A stretch of DNA of 64,000 nt from JBBEAM01 sp942491105 (GCA_942491105.1 CALNZX010000003.1:62001-126000), one strand, 5' to 3'; shown: positions 33,831 through 43,807, counted from the stretch's first letter. Numbers and translations are program-made. Notes: generated by a model not told the origin, from the letters alone.

Positions 33831-35054
33831 GTGCTCAAAAGACTGCAAGAGATCATCGCCACGCTGCGCGCGACGGGCTGGCGCTCCCCGGAAGCCCTGC
33901 TGCTGCTGATGGGCGCGGCGGTGCCGCTGTCCTTCGCCACCTGGATGGCGCTGCTCAACAACTTCGCCATCGAGCGCGCCGACTTCACCGGCGCCGAAAT
34001 CGGCATGCTGCAGTCGCTGCGCGAGATTCCCGGCTTCCTCGCCTTCACCGCCGTGTTCCTGCTGCTGATCATCAAGGAGCAGCGTTTCGCGCTGCTGTCC
34101 ACGGCCCTGCTCGGTTTCGGCACCGCGATCACCGGCTTCTATCCCTCGGTGGTCGGGCTCTACATGACCACGGTGCTGATGTCGATCGGCTACCACTACA
34201 ACGAGACCCTGCAGCAGAGCCTGGCCCTGCAGTGGGTCGGCAAGGACCGCGCGCCGATCGTCCTCGGCCGGGTCATCGCCATGGCCAGCCTGGCCTCCCT
34301 CCTGGCCTACGGTTTGATCTGGGGCGCCTTCGAGCTGGCCGGGATGGACTACAAGGCGATCTATCTGATCGGTGGCGGCTTGACCGTCGCCGTCGCGCTC
34401 TTCGCCTGGTTCGCCTACCCGCAGTTCCCGCAGAAGGTCGAGCAGCACAAGAAGCTGATCCTGCGCAAACGCTACTGGCTGTACTACGCGCTGACCTTCA
34501 ATTCCGGCGCGCGGCGGCAGATCTTCCTGGTCTTCGCCGGCTTCATGATGGTCGAGAAGTTCGGCTACTCGGTGGCCAACATCACCCTGCTGTTCCTGAT
34601 CAACTACGCCGCCAACATCTTCCTGGCACCGGCGATCGGCCACCTGATCCGCCGCTGGGGGGAGCGCAAGGCGCTGACCCTCGAATACATCGGGTTGATC
34701 TTCGTCTTCACCACCTATGCCTTCGTCACGGACGCCAACCTGGCGGCGGCGCTCTATGTCATCGACCACCTGTTCTTCGCCATGGCGATCGCGATCAAGA
34801 CCTATTTCCAGAAGATCGCCGACCCCCGCGACATCGCGCCGACGGCCGCCGTGTCCTTCACCATCAACCACATCGCGGCGGTGGTGCTGCCGGTCTTGCT
34901 CGGTCTGCTGTGGCTGGTGCATCCGGCCGCGGTGTTCCTGACCGGAACCGGCTTCGCGGCGGCTTCCCTGCTGCTAACCCAGCTGATGCCCCGCAACCCG
35001 GAGCCCGGGCGCGAGACACTGCTGAATAAGCCGCTGGCCCAGCCGGCGGAGTAA
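33831..35054 (+). CDS. MFS transporter
   Basis: A 407-residue protein with about twelve hydrophobic helices. The N-terminal helix pair includes FTGAEIGMLQSLREIPGFLAF, and the centre has the charged loop HKKLILRKRYWLYYALTF that begins the second half. GHLIRRWGERKALTLEYIGL resembles the MFS loop motif. The start is GTG 33831. Substrate unknown. It diverges from nadE and converges on the GST gene with an 11-base gap. Confidence 0.82.
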   Translation: MLKRLQEIIATLRATGWRSPEALLLLMGAAVPLSFATWMALLNNFAIERADFTGAEIGMLQSLREIPGFLAFTAVFLLLIIKEQRFALLSTALLGFGTAITGFYPSVVGLYMTTVLMSIGYHYNETLQQSLALQWVGKDRAPIVLGRVIAMASLASLLAYGLIWGAFELAGMDYKAIYLIGGGLTVAVALFAWFAYPQFPQKVEQHKKLILRKRYWLYYALTFNSGARRQIFLVFAGFMMVEKFGYSVANITLLFLINYAANIFLAPAIGHLIRRWGERKALTLEYIGLIFVFTTYAFVTDANLAAALYVIDHLFFAMAIAIKTYFQKIADPRDIAPTAAVSFTINHIAAVVLPVLLGLLWLVHPAAVFLTGTGFAAASLLLTQLMPRNPEPGRETLLNKPLAQPAE

Positions 35055-35065
35055 AAAGTCTGGTA

Positions 35066-35755
35066 TCAGGCCGCGGCGGGCAGGCTGCGCGGCAGGCCCT
35101 CGAAGCGATCCTGCATGCGCGTCAGCCAGCTCTGCAGGGGATCGTCCTCGTCCAGCACCGGCGTTTCGGACGCGAACCAGGCCCAGACGAAGGCCGTATA
35201 GGGCACGTAGTCGGCATAGCTCGGCTCCGTGCCGCCCAGGTAATCCTGCACCGAAAGCGCCGAGCGCAGCGGCGCCAGGGAACAGCAGAGATCCGCCAGG
35301 TAGCTGTCGCGGTTTTCGCGCATCCGCTCCACCGAGGCGCCGACCCAGGCTTCCCTGGACTGCCGGTAATACTCGCGATCCTTGACATGCAGGCGCTTGA
35401 GAAAGTCCGGCAGAACCAGGCGCATCAGGCCCGGAATCAGGACGTTGTCGGCCCAGGACCCCATGAAACGGGACAGCGCCCGCGCCTCCGGGCAGCCCAT
35501 CAGGAGCGGAAGATCCGGGTAGGCCTCGTCAAGATACGCGGCGATGTCCCAGGTCCCCTCGACCTTGCGGCCGTTGTCCGAAAGTACCGGCAGATTGCCG
35601 ACGTCGCGGAAGGGCACCTTCTTCGTTTCGAAGTAGGCAATCGGAATGGATTCCGCCTCTAAGCCCTTGTGTTCCAAGGCCAAACGGGCGCGCCAGCAAT
35701 AGGGCGAAACGCGTAGATCGTAGGCGCCCGCGCGCTCATAAAGTTGCAACGTCAT
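35066..35755 (-). CDS. Glutathione S-transferase family protein (LigE/beta-etherase-like)
   Basis: A 229-residue protein with a thioredoxin-like N-terminal domain (SPYCWRARLALEHKGLEAES, then VPFRDVGNLPVLSDNGRKVEGTWDIAAYL in blocks) and a helical C-terminal domain. The SPYCWR start and overall pattern resemble LigE/LigF beta-etherases, which use glutathione to cleave ether bonds or dehalogenate. The natural substrate is unknown. It has a long, relatively AT-rich upstream region and no operon partner. Confidence 0.85.
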   Translation of the reverse strand: MTLQLYERAGAYDLRVSPYCWRARLALEHKGLEAESIPIAYFETKKVPFRDVGNLPVLSDNGRKVEGTWDIAAYLDEAYPDLPLLMGCPEARALSRFMGSWADNVLIPGLMRLVLPDFLKRLHVKDREYYRQSREAWVGASVERMRENRDSYLADLCCSLAPLRSALSVQDYLGGTEPSYADYVPYTAFVWAWFASETPVLDEDDPLQSWLTRMQDRFEGLPRSLPAAA

Positions 35756-36093
35756 GTTTTATTCCCCAACCTGAATGCCACCATAAATCCCCAAGAGCAG
35801 CAGGATGAAGTAAAGGTGCTGATGGAATAAGACAGTGTCAAGTCGAGTGACAAAACAAGACTTCACAAGTTTGTGTTTTCCCTGAAATCCACTTTTCGCC
35901 CGTCACGCGAATATAGACTAGCACAAAGAGTCGGCTAGTAGAATTACAGAGTTAACGCCCCGCGCAAAAACAAGGCACCGCCTAGAGAATCCGCGCTCAG
36001 CAGCGCCGACGGGCGCGGCATGCAGTCAAAGCAGGCGTAATCACGAACGCCGTTTAAAATATCCGTATACTAAGCATCGGGCGGCGGCAAAAT
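35756..36093. other. Intergenic region between GST and pncB genes
   Basis: This 338-base stretch is AT-richer than its surroundings and holds no convincing frame. ACTAGC (35917-35922) and GCTAGT (35934-35939) form a weak dyad with an 11-base spacer, perhaps an operator for the GST gene. No clear terminator of pncB was found. Confidence 0.4.
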
Positions 36094-37257
36094 CTACTTC
36101 CTGAGCAGGAATTCGCGGCCAACCTTGACCCGCTGCACGCCGTCGTATTCGACGATATCGGCGGTGGCGTAGGTTTCTTCCCACTTGCTCGGCAGGTAGG
36201 AGCCGGTACCGACCACGTCGACCGGCGCCTTGGCTTCGGCCAGAACCCGGCATTTCAGGGGCCCAAAACCGGAGGACGCGACGATCTTCACCTTCTGGAA
36301 TCCGCCCTCGTCCAGGGCCTCGCGCATCGCCCAGACCGCCGCCGCCGAAACTCCGGGGCCGACCAGGAAGCGCAGCTGCTCCTCGGTCCGGTAGCCGCGG
36401 ATCGCCTCGGGCACGTTGCGCTCCAGCACGGCGTAGGAGACCGTCGGGTCGAGCCGTTCGATATAGCGGCTGCCGGGCACGTCGATGCGCACCGACAAAC
36501 GGCCTTCGCGCACCCGCTCGGGGAACTGCGCGCAGACCTCCAGGGCGTCGCTGATCTCCTGCGCGAAGTAGTCGACCAGGACGGTCATGTTCTCTTCGGG
36601 GAAGGCCTCGTCAAACAGCTGCGCGGCCTTCAGGGTCGAGCCGGCGTAGCCGATCAAGGCATGGGGCATGGTGCCCATGCCGCCCTCGACCCCGAAGTAG
36701 TGGGCCGTGGCGTCGGTGGCGCAGCCGATGAATCCGACGGCGCCGACCTTGCGCTGGGCGCGCGCCGAACCGACCGAGGCGGCATAGGCCATGCTGTCGG
36801 CCATCTGCGTGCCGGCGCAGTGGCGCGCGTCCATCGCCAGGAAGGCGGCGTTCGGCAGATCGGCGCACATCGCGAAGGCATTGTAGGCGGCGACGCAGGG
36901 CGGCCCGATCTTCTGCAGCAGCAGGGTTTCCAGATCGCAGAGCTTGGCCATGGACCCGCTGACATACATGATCGGCTCGCCGGCGCCGACCCACTTGCCC
37001 TCGGGATAGAGCAGCTCGATCTCGAAGCTGGTGCCGCGCGCCGCGGCCACGGCCTCCAGCCATTCGATCGCCAGGCGCGGCGCCGAAATCACCGGGCGGC
37101 GCAGGAAGATCGCGTAGGTGACGCGGGTGTCTCCGAAACGCTCGACAGCCTCGCGCGTCAGCCTGAAGTAGTGGTCCGTCCAGGCGGTGATCTCCGCATC
37201 GCCGGTCGGCCAGGGCGTGGCCTTGCGGCCCGGGAACTCACCGATATCGTCGGGCAT
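36094..37257 (-). CDS. pncB: Nicotinate phosphoribosyltransferase
   Basis: A 387-residue enzyme of the Preiss-Handler NAD salvage route, converting nicotinate and PRPP to nicotinate mononucleotide. DHYFRLTREAVERFGDTRVTY at the N-terminus, EGKWVGAGEPIMYVSGS, and the conserved active-site segments MDARHCAGTQMADSM and KIVASSGFG match the family. The start MPDDIGEFPGRKATPW at 37257 begins the typical N-terminus; the frame upstream is not protein-like. It follows the DAHP synthase gene on the same strand by 35 bases. Confidence 0.85.
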   Translation of the reverse strand: MPDDIGEFPGRKATPWPTGDAEITAWTDHYFRLTREAVERFGDTRVTYAIFLRRPVISAPRLAIEWLEAVAAARGTSFEIELLYPEGKWVGAGEPIMYVSGSMAKLCDLETLLLQKIGPPCVAAYNAFAMCADLPNAAFLAMDARHCAGTQMADSMAYAASVGSARAQRKVGAVGFIGCATDATAHYFGVEGGMGTMPHALIGYAGSTLKAAQLFDEAFPEENMTVLVDYFAQEISDALEVCAQFPERVREGRLSVRIDVPGSRYIERLDPTVSYAVLERNVPEAIRGYRTEEQLRFLVGPGVSAAAVWAMREALDEGGFQKVKIVASSGFGPLKCRVLAEAKAPVDVVGTGSYLPSKWEETYATADIVEYDGVQRVKVGREFLLRK

Positions 37258-37292
37258 GGCATTCGCTCTCAATGGGGCTGGAGGCGCGCGCG

Positions 37293-38684
37293 TTAAGCTC
37301 CCGCGGCCGCGGCCGCCCGCACCTCGCCGCGCGCCAGGCGCTCGGCCTTCAGCTCGGCGGCGACAAGAAAGGCCAGCTCCAGCGCCTGACTGGCGTTGAG
37401 CCGCGGATCGCAGTGGGTGTGATAGCGGTCGCCGAGGGACTCCTCGCTGATCGCCTGGGCGCCGCCGATGCACTCGGTGACGTCCTGGCCGGTCATCTCG
37501 AAGTGCACGCCGCCGGCATAGCTGCCCTCGGCCCGGTGCACCGCGAAGAATTCCTTCACCTCCGCGAGGATCCGGTCGAAAGGCCGGGTCTTGTAGCCGG
37601 AAGACGACTTGACCGTGTTGCCGTGCATCGGATCGCAGGACCACACCACCTTGCGGCCTTCGCGCTCGACGGCGCGGATCAATTTCGGCAGCCCCTGCTC
37701 CACCTTGCCGGCGCCCATCCGCGCGATCAGGGTCAGGCGCCCCGGCTCGTTCTCGGGATTGAGCAGGTCGATCAGCTTCAGAAGCTCATCGGGCTCCAGA
37801 CTGGGGCCGCACTTCAGGCCGATGGGGTTGTTGATGCCGCGCAGGAATTCGACATGCGCGGAATCGAGCTGACGGGTGCGGTCGCCGATCCACAGCATGT
37901 GCGCCGAACAGCCGTACCACTGCCCGGTCAGGCTATCGACCCGGGCCATCGGCTGCTCGTAGGGCAGCAGCAGCGCCTCGTGGGAGGTGTAGAAATCGGT
38001 CTCGCGCAGCTGCGGCACCGTGTCCGGCGTAATCCCGCAGGCCTCCATGAAGGCCAGGGATTCGTCGATGCGCTGGGACAGCTCCTCGTAGCGCGCGCTC
38101 TGCGCCGATCCGGAAACGAACTCCAGGTTCCAGCGGTGCACCTTGTGCAGGTCGGCGAAACCGCCCTGGGCGAAAGCGCGCAGCAGATTGAGCGTCGCCG
38201 CCGCCTGGTTGTAGGCGCGCAGCAGACGATCGGGATCGGGCTGGCGGGCCGCCTCGTCGAACTCGATGCCGTTGATGATGTCGCCGCGATAGCTGGGCAG
38301 CTCGACGCCCGCGACGGTCTCGGTCGGGCCGGAGCGCGGCTTGGCGAACTGTCCGGCCATGCGGCCGACCTTGACCACCGGCAGGGCCGCGCCGAAGGTC
38401 AGCACCACCGCCATCTGCAGCAGCACCCGGAAGGTGTCGCGGATGTTGTTGGCGTGGAACTCGGCGAAGGATTCCGCGCAGTCGCCACCCTGCAACAGGA
38501 AGGCCTTGCCCTCGGCCACCTTGCCCAGGGACTCCTTGAGCGCCCGCGCCTCGCCGGCAAAGACCAGCGGCGGATAGTTCGACAGCGTCCGCTCGACCTC
38601 TTCGAGGGCGGCCTGGTCCGGGTAGTCCGGAACCTGCAAGATCGGTTTCGCGCGCCAGCTATCCGGCGTCCACTTCGCAGTCAT
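37293..38684 (-). CDS. aroG: Class II 3-deoxy-7-phosphoheptulonate synthase
   Basis: A 463-residue plant-type (class II) DAHP synthase that joins PEP and erythrose 4-phosphate to start aromatic amino acid synthesis. WTPDSWRAKPILQVPDYPD at the N-terminus, LLQGGDCAESF (metal-binding Cys), GRMAGQFAKPRS, and VWSCDPMHGNT (metal His) are diagnostic. HFEMTGQDVTECIGG lies near the end. A 7-bp hairpin upstream (38715-38732) separates it from the cupin gene. Confidence 0.95.
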   Translation of the reverse strand: MTAKWTPDSWRAKPILQVPDYPDQAALEEVERTLSNYPPLVFAGEARALKESLGKVAEGKAFLLQGGDCAESFAEFHANNIRDTFRVLLQMAVVLTFGAALPVVKVGRMAGQFAKPRSGPTETVAGVELPSYRGDIINGIEFDEAARQPDPDRLLRAYNQAAATLNLLRAFAQGGFADLHKVHRWNLEFVSGSAQSARYEELSQRIDESLAFMEACGITPDTVPQLRETDFYTSHEALLLPYEQPMARVDSLTGQWYGCSAHMLWIGDRTRQLDSAHVEFLRGINNPIGLKCGPSLEPDELLKLIDLLNPENEPGRLTLIARMGAGKVEQGLPKLIRAVEREGRKVVWSCDPMHGNTVKSSSGYKTRPFDRILAEVKEFFAVHRAEGSYAGGVHFEMTGQDVTECIGGAQAISEESLGDRYHTHCDPRLNASQALELAFLVAAELKAERLARGEVRAAAAAGA

Positions 38685-38714
38685 GACCTGTCTCTTGAAC
38701 GTTATTTTGCCAGA

Positions 38715-38732
38715 CCGCGGCTACAGCCGCGG
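38715..38732. other. Short GC hairpin between cupin and DAHP synthase genes
   Basis: CCGCGGC and GCCGCGG flank the loop TACA. No T run follows on either strand, so it may only weakly terminate read-through from the cupin gene. Confidence 0.4.
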
Positions 38733-38787
38733 AAGCTAGGGTTTTAGCGTCTGGAGCCAGCTATTTCCAGTGGTTATCCAGAAGGCC

Positions 38788-39141
38788 TCAGCCCTCGCAG
38801 ATGGCGTAGAGCTTGCGCAGCGGCTCCAGGGTTTCCCAGGTGCCCTCGAAGCCGGCCGGGATGACGAAGGCATCGCCGGCGGCAAAGGTCGCGCTCACGC
38901 CCTCGGCGTCGGTCAGTTCCGCGCGGCCCGAGAGCAGGATGCAGAACTCGTCCTCGTCGTAGGACACCCGCCACTTGCCCTCGTTGGAGGACCAGATCCC
39001 GGAGAAAAAATTCCCGGCGGCGTTGACGTAGATGTTCTCCGTGGTCGCCAGCGGTTCGCCGGAGAGCAGCTTGGCCGGATCGATGGCCGCGGTCTCTGGC
39101 GTCCCCGCTCCGCTCACGATCTTGATGACGGACTTCCCCAC
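38788..39141 (-). CDS. Cupin domain protein
   Basis: A 117-residue small beta-barrel protein of the Cupin_3 type. WRVSYDEDEFCILLSGRAELTD and TFAAGDAFVIPAGFEGTWE match the two cupin motifs. The usual metal His residues are mostly absent from the first motif (YDEDEFC), so metal binding is doubtful. It lies 22 bases after the glutathione reductase gene's upstream neighbour region on the same strand direction and precedes DAHP synthase. Role unknown. Confidence 0.8.
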   Translation of the reverse strand: MGKSVIKIVSGAGTPETAAIDPAKLLSGEPLATTENIYVNAAGNFFSGIWSSNEGKWRVSYDEDEFCILLSGRAELTDAEGVSATFAAGDAFVIPAGFEGTWETLEPLRKLYAICEG

Positions 39142-39163
39142 AGACTTTCTCCTCGGTAAGCCC

Positions 39164-40543
39164 CTACTCCGCGGCTTGACGCTCCGGGTCGGGCAGTGGC
39201 GTGCGCATGGTCACGAACTCCTCGGCCGCCGTCGGATGGATGCCGATGGTGGCGTCGAAATCCCGCTTGGTCGCGCCCGCCTTGATGGCGATGCCGAGGC
39301 CCTGGAGAATCTCCCCGGCGTCGATCCCGACCATGTGGGCGCCGAGCACCTTGTCGCTGGCGCGTTCGACGATCAGCTTCATCATCGTCTTCTCGCCGCG
39401 CCCCGTCATGGTGTGTTTCATCGGCGTGAAGGTCGAGCGGTAGATGTCCACGGCACCATGGCGCTCGCGGGCCTGCTCCTCGGTCAGCCCAACCGTGCCG
39501 ATCGGCGGCTGGCTGAAGACGGCGGTCGGGATATCGCCGTAGTCCACCGTGGTCGGTTCGTCGTTGAACAGGGTCTTGGCGACCGCCATACCCTCGGCCA
39601 GGGCCACGGGGGTCAGCTGGATCCGGTCGGTCACGTCGCCGATGGCGAAGATCGAAGGCACGGAGCTGCGGAACTGCGGGTCGACCTTGACCGCGCCGCG
39701 CGCGTCCAGCTCGACCCCGGCGTTCTCCAGGCCCAGACCCTCGACATAGGGTTGGCGGCCGGTGGCGTAGAGCACGGCGTCGAAGCTCTCGGTCTTGCCG
39801 TCCTTGAAGGTCGCGGCGACGCCGCCGCCGGCGGCTTTCTCCAGCTTGGCGATATCGGTGTCGAAGCGCAGATCGATATGCTTCTTCGGCATCTCGCCGG
39901 CCAGGGTCTCGCGCACATCCCGGTCGAAGCCGCGCAGAAACAGCGGCCCGCGATAGATCTGGGTCACCTTGCTGCCCAGCCCGGCGAAGATGCCGGCGAA
40001 CTCCACGGCGATATAGCCGCCGCCGACGATCAGGATCGTTTCCGGCTGCTTTTCCAGAAAGAAGATATCGTCGGAAACGAGGCCCAGTTCCTTGCCCGGG
40101 TCGTCGGGCCGGCTCGGCAGGCCGCCGGTGGCGACCAGGATGTTGGCGGCGGTGATCTCCCGGCCGCCGACCTCGACGGTATGGGGATCGAGGATCCTGG
40201 CGTGGCCGTCGTGAATGGTCACGCCGGCGCCGGTCAGCAGGTTCTCGTAGATGCCGTTCAGGCGATTGATCTCGGCGTTCTTGTTCTCGATCAGGCTCGC
40301 CCAGTCGAAGCGGCGCTCGCCGACCTGCCAGCCGTAGCCGGCGGCGTCCTCGAAATCCTCGGAGAAGTGGCTGGCGTAGACCATCAGCTTCTTCGGCACG
40401 CAGCCGATGTTGACGCAGGTGCCGCCGAGGTGACGTTCCTCGGCCACGCCGACCCGCGCGCCGTAGCCCGCCGCGAAACGGCTGGCCCGCACGCCGCCCG
40501 ACCCGGCGCCGATGGTGAAAAGATCGTAGTCGTAACGCGCCAT
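39164..40543 (-). CDS. gor: Glutathione-disulfide reductase
   Basis: A 459-residue FAD enzyme that reduces GSSG with NADPH. FTIGAGSGGVRASRFAA binds FAD, GGTCVNIGCVPKKLM holds the redox disulfide, VGGGYIAVEFAGIFAGLG with YRGPLFLRGFD provides the NADPH site, and GIHPTAAEE the catalytic His-Glu pair. These favour plant/alphaproteobacterial-type GR over lipoamide or mercuric reductases. ATG 40543 (MARYDYDLF) is the natural start; an upstream extension is shadow. It serves glutathione-dependent partners such as the GST and Grx in the window. Confidence 0.94.
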   Translation of the reverse strand: MARYDYDLFTIGAGSGGVRASRFAAGYGARVGVAEERHLGGTCVNIGCVPKKLMVYASHFSEDFEDAAGYGWQVGERRFDWASLIENKNAEINRLNGIYENLLTGAGVTIHDGHARILDPHTVEVGGREITAANILVATGGLPSRPDDPGKELGLVSDDIFFLEKQPETILIVGGGYIAVEFAGIFAGLGSKVTQIYRGPLFLRGFDRDVRETLAGEMPKKHIDLRFDTDIAKLEKAAGGGVAATFKDGKTESFDAVLYATGRQPYVEGLGLENAGVELDARGAVKVDPQFRSSVPSIFAIGDVTDRIQLTPVALAEGMAVAKTLFNDEPTTVDYGDIPTAVFSQPPIGTVGLTEEQARERHGAVDIYRSTFTPMKHTMTGRGEKTMMKLIVERASDKVLGAHMVGIDAGEILQGLGIAIKAGATKRDFDATIGIHPTAAEEFVTMRTPLPDPERQAAE

Positions 40544-40653
40544 CGCTTGCTCCGCTTGCTGTACCGCTATTCCCCGCTCCCTAGGTAGGGTCGCCCCGCG
40601 GCTTTGTCCCGTCTTGTCGCTAGCGCCAGCGTCACCGCTGCTATGCCGTGCAG

Positions 40654-42044
40654 TCAAGACCCCCCGGCCGGGTTCGGCGCCGCCACGGGCCGCCGCCAGG
40701 CGTGCAGCAGCAGAAACAACAGGACCGCCGCCTGGGCCAGCGCCGAAATCAGCGAAAACAGCGAGGATTGCACCGGTATGGCGACCAGCAAGCTGGCGAT
40801 CTGCGGCGCGATGAGCTGCAGCAGCCATAGCGCCGGGCCATAGAGCACCAGGAGATAGATGAAGGCGGTTAAATCGGGCCGCCGGTACCGTCTGCCCCAG
40901 GCATTGAGCAGCAGCACCACGAAGATATCGCGCAGCGCAAAGAGCACCGCCGCCAGAACCCAGAGCCGCGAGAGATGCGCAAGCTCCTGCCCCAAGCCCA
41001 CGGCCACCCGCTCGCCAAGCGCAAAGAACGTGAAGTCCGATCCCATCAGCAGCAGCGAAGCGAAGCAGGCCAGCAGTATGAAACTCGGCAGCCAGCGCGG
41101 CAGGCGGCGCAGCGCCTGGGCGCCCCGCCCCGCCGCCAGGGACGCCAGCAGGGCGCGATAGCGCAGGACGCCGTTGCCGTCGGCGAAGATCCCGACATAG
41201 GTCGCAAGCAGGGAGACGGGAAAGCCGATCAGCAGCCAGGGCTCGAGCGCGCCGAGATCCGGCTCCGGCAGAAACCCCGCAGATAGACGATGACGAAGAG
41301 CGTGAACAGCGGCCAGCCCCAGGGCAGGCTCTCGAACTGCAGCTCCCCGCGCAGCAGCCGGTAGACCGCGAAGACCGCCCAGGCGGCGAAGGCCGTGACC
41401 GTGGCCAGCGCGAAGCTCTCCCCGCTGCCGCTGATGCCATACCAGATGTCGGAGCTGCTCTGGAACCAGGCCGGCAGCATGGTAATGCCGAGCTCCGGCA
41501 GGTTGACCATCGCCAGGGCCGCCAGCAAGCCGATCATCTGACTGAACGTCACCGGCAGGCTGCCGCCGCGCGGCTGCTTGGCCAGCAGGACCAGGGCGAC
41601 CGCCAGGGCGGAGGCCTGCACCAGCACGCCGCCCGCGACCTTGGTGGCGGCATCGAGCAGCGCGGTTTCGAGCGTGAGCGTCCGGGACGCGACATTAGCG
41701 TAGAGCAGCACCGCCAGAATCTGCAGCCCGCCGTACCAGATATAGGCGGTGCCGCCGAACAGCTTGCCCCAGGCCATCGACCAGGCGCCGAGCGCCGTCA
41801 TGCGCTGCATGTCCCAGGTCCGGGCATTGACCTCGTCGGCCAGAGCGGCGGAGGCGCGGCGGCTGCCCCAGAGGAAGACAACGCCGAAGTAGGCACTGAT
41901 CGCCACGATACGCAGCGTGGACAAACTGTCGTCGAGGGACACCAGCAAGGCAGTCACCAGCGCGATCACCGCGGGCATGGCGAGCAGGCGGTGGAGGCGC
42001 AGTTCCAGCCAGAGATTGCGGTGGAATTCCGGATTGAGGCTCAT
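40654..42044 (-). pseudogene. ABC transporter permease, interrupted by a frameshift
   Basis: From ATG 42044 (MSLNPEFHRNLWLELRLHR) the frame codes a multi-span membrane protein for 271 residues, then ends at 41229 soon after LFVIVYLRGF. In the next frame the protein continues without a gap from LPEPDLGALEPWLLIGFPV to the C-terminus LLLLHAWRRPVAAPNP and a TGA at 40654. The change lies near 41273-41283 (CGGGGTTTCTGCC) and fits the loss of one base, giving a full protein of about 463 residues. It may be a real mutation or a sequence error. The ATG overlaps the stop of the ATPase gene, so both were one exporter operon. Confidence 0.8.
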
Positions 42045-43027
42045 GCTTCGTCTCCCGCGGAGGTCAGGCCCGGAGCCTGCCGTTCGGCCTGCAAGCGCGC
42101 GATGTAGGCATCCTGCAGGCCGCCGCGCAGCGGTGCGAACTCGGCCAGGGGCAGGCCCGCCGCCAGGATCGCCTTCAGGATTTCGTGCTGCGCCGCCGGG
42201 TCCGTGGAAACCTCGGCCTGGGCGCTGCGGCCGGCGCCTTCGATCTGCCCCAGGCCGCCGATGGCGGAGAGTCTGGCCGAGAGATCCTCGACCTCCGTGG
42301 CCATGACCAGCCGCAGGGTCACACGCCCGGCGGGGCCCCGCGCGCCGCCGCCGCTCAGCGGCCGGTATTCGACCAGCCGCCCGGCCTCGAGGATCAGCAT
42401 GTGGGTGGAGTAGTCCTCGAGCTCGGCCAGGATATGCGAGGAGACCACGATGGTCATGCCGCCGTCCCGCAGTTCGCGCAGCACCCCGGCGAGATCGATC
42501 CGCGCTTCGGGGTCGAGGCCCGAGGCCGGTTCGTCGAGCAGCAGCACCTGGGGCTCGTGAATGATCGCCTGGGCGATGGCGAGGCGCTGACGCAGGCCGC
42601 GCGACAAGGCCCCGGCGCGCTGCCCCATGCGGTCGGCGATCCGCAAGCGCCGCGCCGCGGTGTCCACGGCGGCTTCCAGCGTCTGCCCGGCGACGCCGAG
42701 GGCGGCGGCGCGATAGGACAGGCACTGGCGGACCGTCAAATCGTCATAGAGGCCGAAGAAGTCCGGCAGGTAGCCGAGGCGCCGGTGGGCGGCGCGGGAA
42801 TCCTCGAAGACGTCCTGCCCGGCGATTCGTATCTCGCCCTCGAGCGGGCGGTCGAGCGCCGCCATGCAGCGCAGCAGGGTGGACTTGCCGGCGCCGTTGG
42901 CCCCGACCATGGCGACGATGCTGCCCGCCTCGACCGCGAAGCCGACGCCGGACAGCGCCCGCAGCCCGGGATAATCGTAGGTGACGCCGGCGAGCTGGAT
43001 CACCGCCTCGGTCTGTACACTCTGCAT
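42041..43027 (-). CDS. ABC transporter ATP-binding protein
   Basis: A 328-residue ATPase. MVGANGAGKSTLLRCM is Walker A, the Q-loop lies near RRLGYLPDFFGLYDDLTV, SRGLRQRLAIAQAI is a signature variant, and VLLLDEPASGLDP is Walker B. The SSHILAELEDYSTHMLILEAGR block and the C-terminal extension resemble ABC-2 type exporters such as CcmA/NatA-like systems. It pairs with the overlapping permease gene, which is frameshifted, so the transporter may be inactive in this strain. The substrate is unknown. Confidence 0.92.
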   Translation of the reverse strand: MQSVQTEAVIQLAGVTYDYPGLRALSGVGFAVEAGSIVAMVGANGAGKSTLLRCMAALDRPLEGEIRIAGQDVFEDSRAAHRRLGYLPDFFGLYDDLTVRQCLSYRAAALGVAGQTLEAAVDTAARRLRIADRMGQRAGALSRGLRQRLAIAQAIIHEPQVLLLDEPASGLDPEARIDLAGVLRELRDGGMTIVVSSHILAELEDYSTHMLILEAGRLVEYRPLSGGGARGPAGRVTLRLVMATEVEDLSARLSAIGGLGQIEGAGRSAQAEVSTDPAAQHEILKAILAAGLPLAEFAPLRGGLQDAYIARLQAERQAPGLTSAGDEA

Positions 43028-43300
43028 CTTCGCCTCTTCCGGATTCGTGAACCGCCGCGCGAGGGACCTTCCCTAGGCGGAAAGCAGAGTCGAGCGCAAC
43101 TGCGGCAAGACCATGGCCGCCCCTCCTCGGGACTTTTCTGGGGGTTTTCCAGGAATTTTCCGTAGTTTTTTGGGCCGGAGCGGCGGCGTTCCGGCTTTCC
43201 CGCTGCACGACTTTCGAATCCCCGTTAGCCTGTCCCGAAAGCGGATGCTTGCGCCAAGGGGTTGCGAAAACCCAGGGCGACGCCACTTGGCAGGACAGAT

Positions 43301-43807
43301 ATGACGGAGCGTGACATGGCAAAGAATGTGTATTCCCTGGGTATCGCGGCGCTGATCCTGACGGCCGCGCCGGTGTTCGCCCTGCCCGCCGCCGCCCAGA
43401 GCGGCGAGAACGACGCTTCGAAGCTGGGCGACGACCTGATCACCTGCGCCTCCATGGAGGACGATGGGGAAAGACTGATCTGCTACGATAAGCTCGCGCA
43501 ACCGCTGGCCGGTCTCGACGCGGCCGAGCCAGGCGGCGCGGCCGCGGCCCTCGAAAGCTTTACCGGCGAGGACGACTGGGATTCCGAGGTCTTCGAAGTC
43601 AGCCAGCCCTGGCGGATCACCTGGCAGACCCAGGCCAGCATCCTGACCATCGAGCTGCACGGTTCGGAAGGCGAGCTGATCGACGTGATCGGCAACCAGA
43701 TCGGCGCCGGAGGCGGCGCCTCGGGCACCCTGGAACCGGGCCGCTACAGCCTCGCCGCGCGCGGCGTCGGCTCCTGGCGGATCAAGGTCCTGCCGGCGGA
43801 GGAATAG
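43301..43807 (+). CDS. Exported protein of unknown function
   Basis: A 168-residue protein with a signal peptide (YSLGIAALILTAAPVFALPAAA). After it, ITCASMEDDGERLICYDKLAQPL contains two Cys in a pattern seen in other small proteobacterial periplasmic proteins that start with a CxxxxDxxxRLxCYD block. The C-terminal part (SQPWRITWQTQASILTIELH...GSWRIKVLP) looks like a single beta-sandwich. ATG 43301 (after GGCAGGA) and ATG 43316 (after GGAGCGTGAC) are both possible. It is just upstream of the copper cluster but ends before its promoter. Confidence 0.72.
   Translation: MTERDMAKNVYSLGIAALILTAAPVFALPAAAQSGENDASKLGDDLITCASMEDDGERLICYDKLAQPLAGLDAAEPGGAAAALESFTGEDDWDSEVFEVSQPWRITWQTQASILTIELHGSEGELIDVIGNQIGAGGGASGTLEPGRYSLAARGVGSWRIKVLPAEE

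Noticed and set aside
43213..43230. TTCGAATCCCC sequence resembling a tRNA T arm
   Set aside because: No acceptor, D or anticodon arms can be formed around it.
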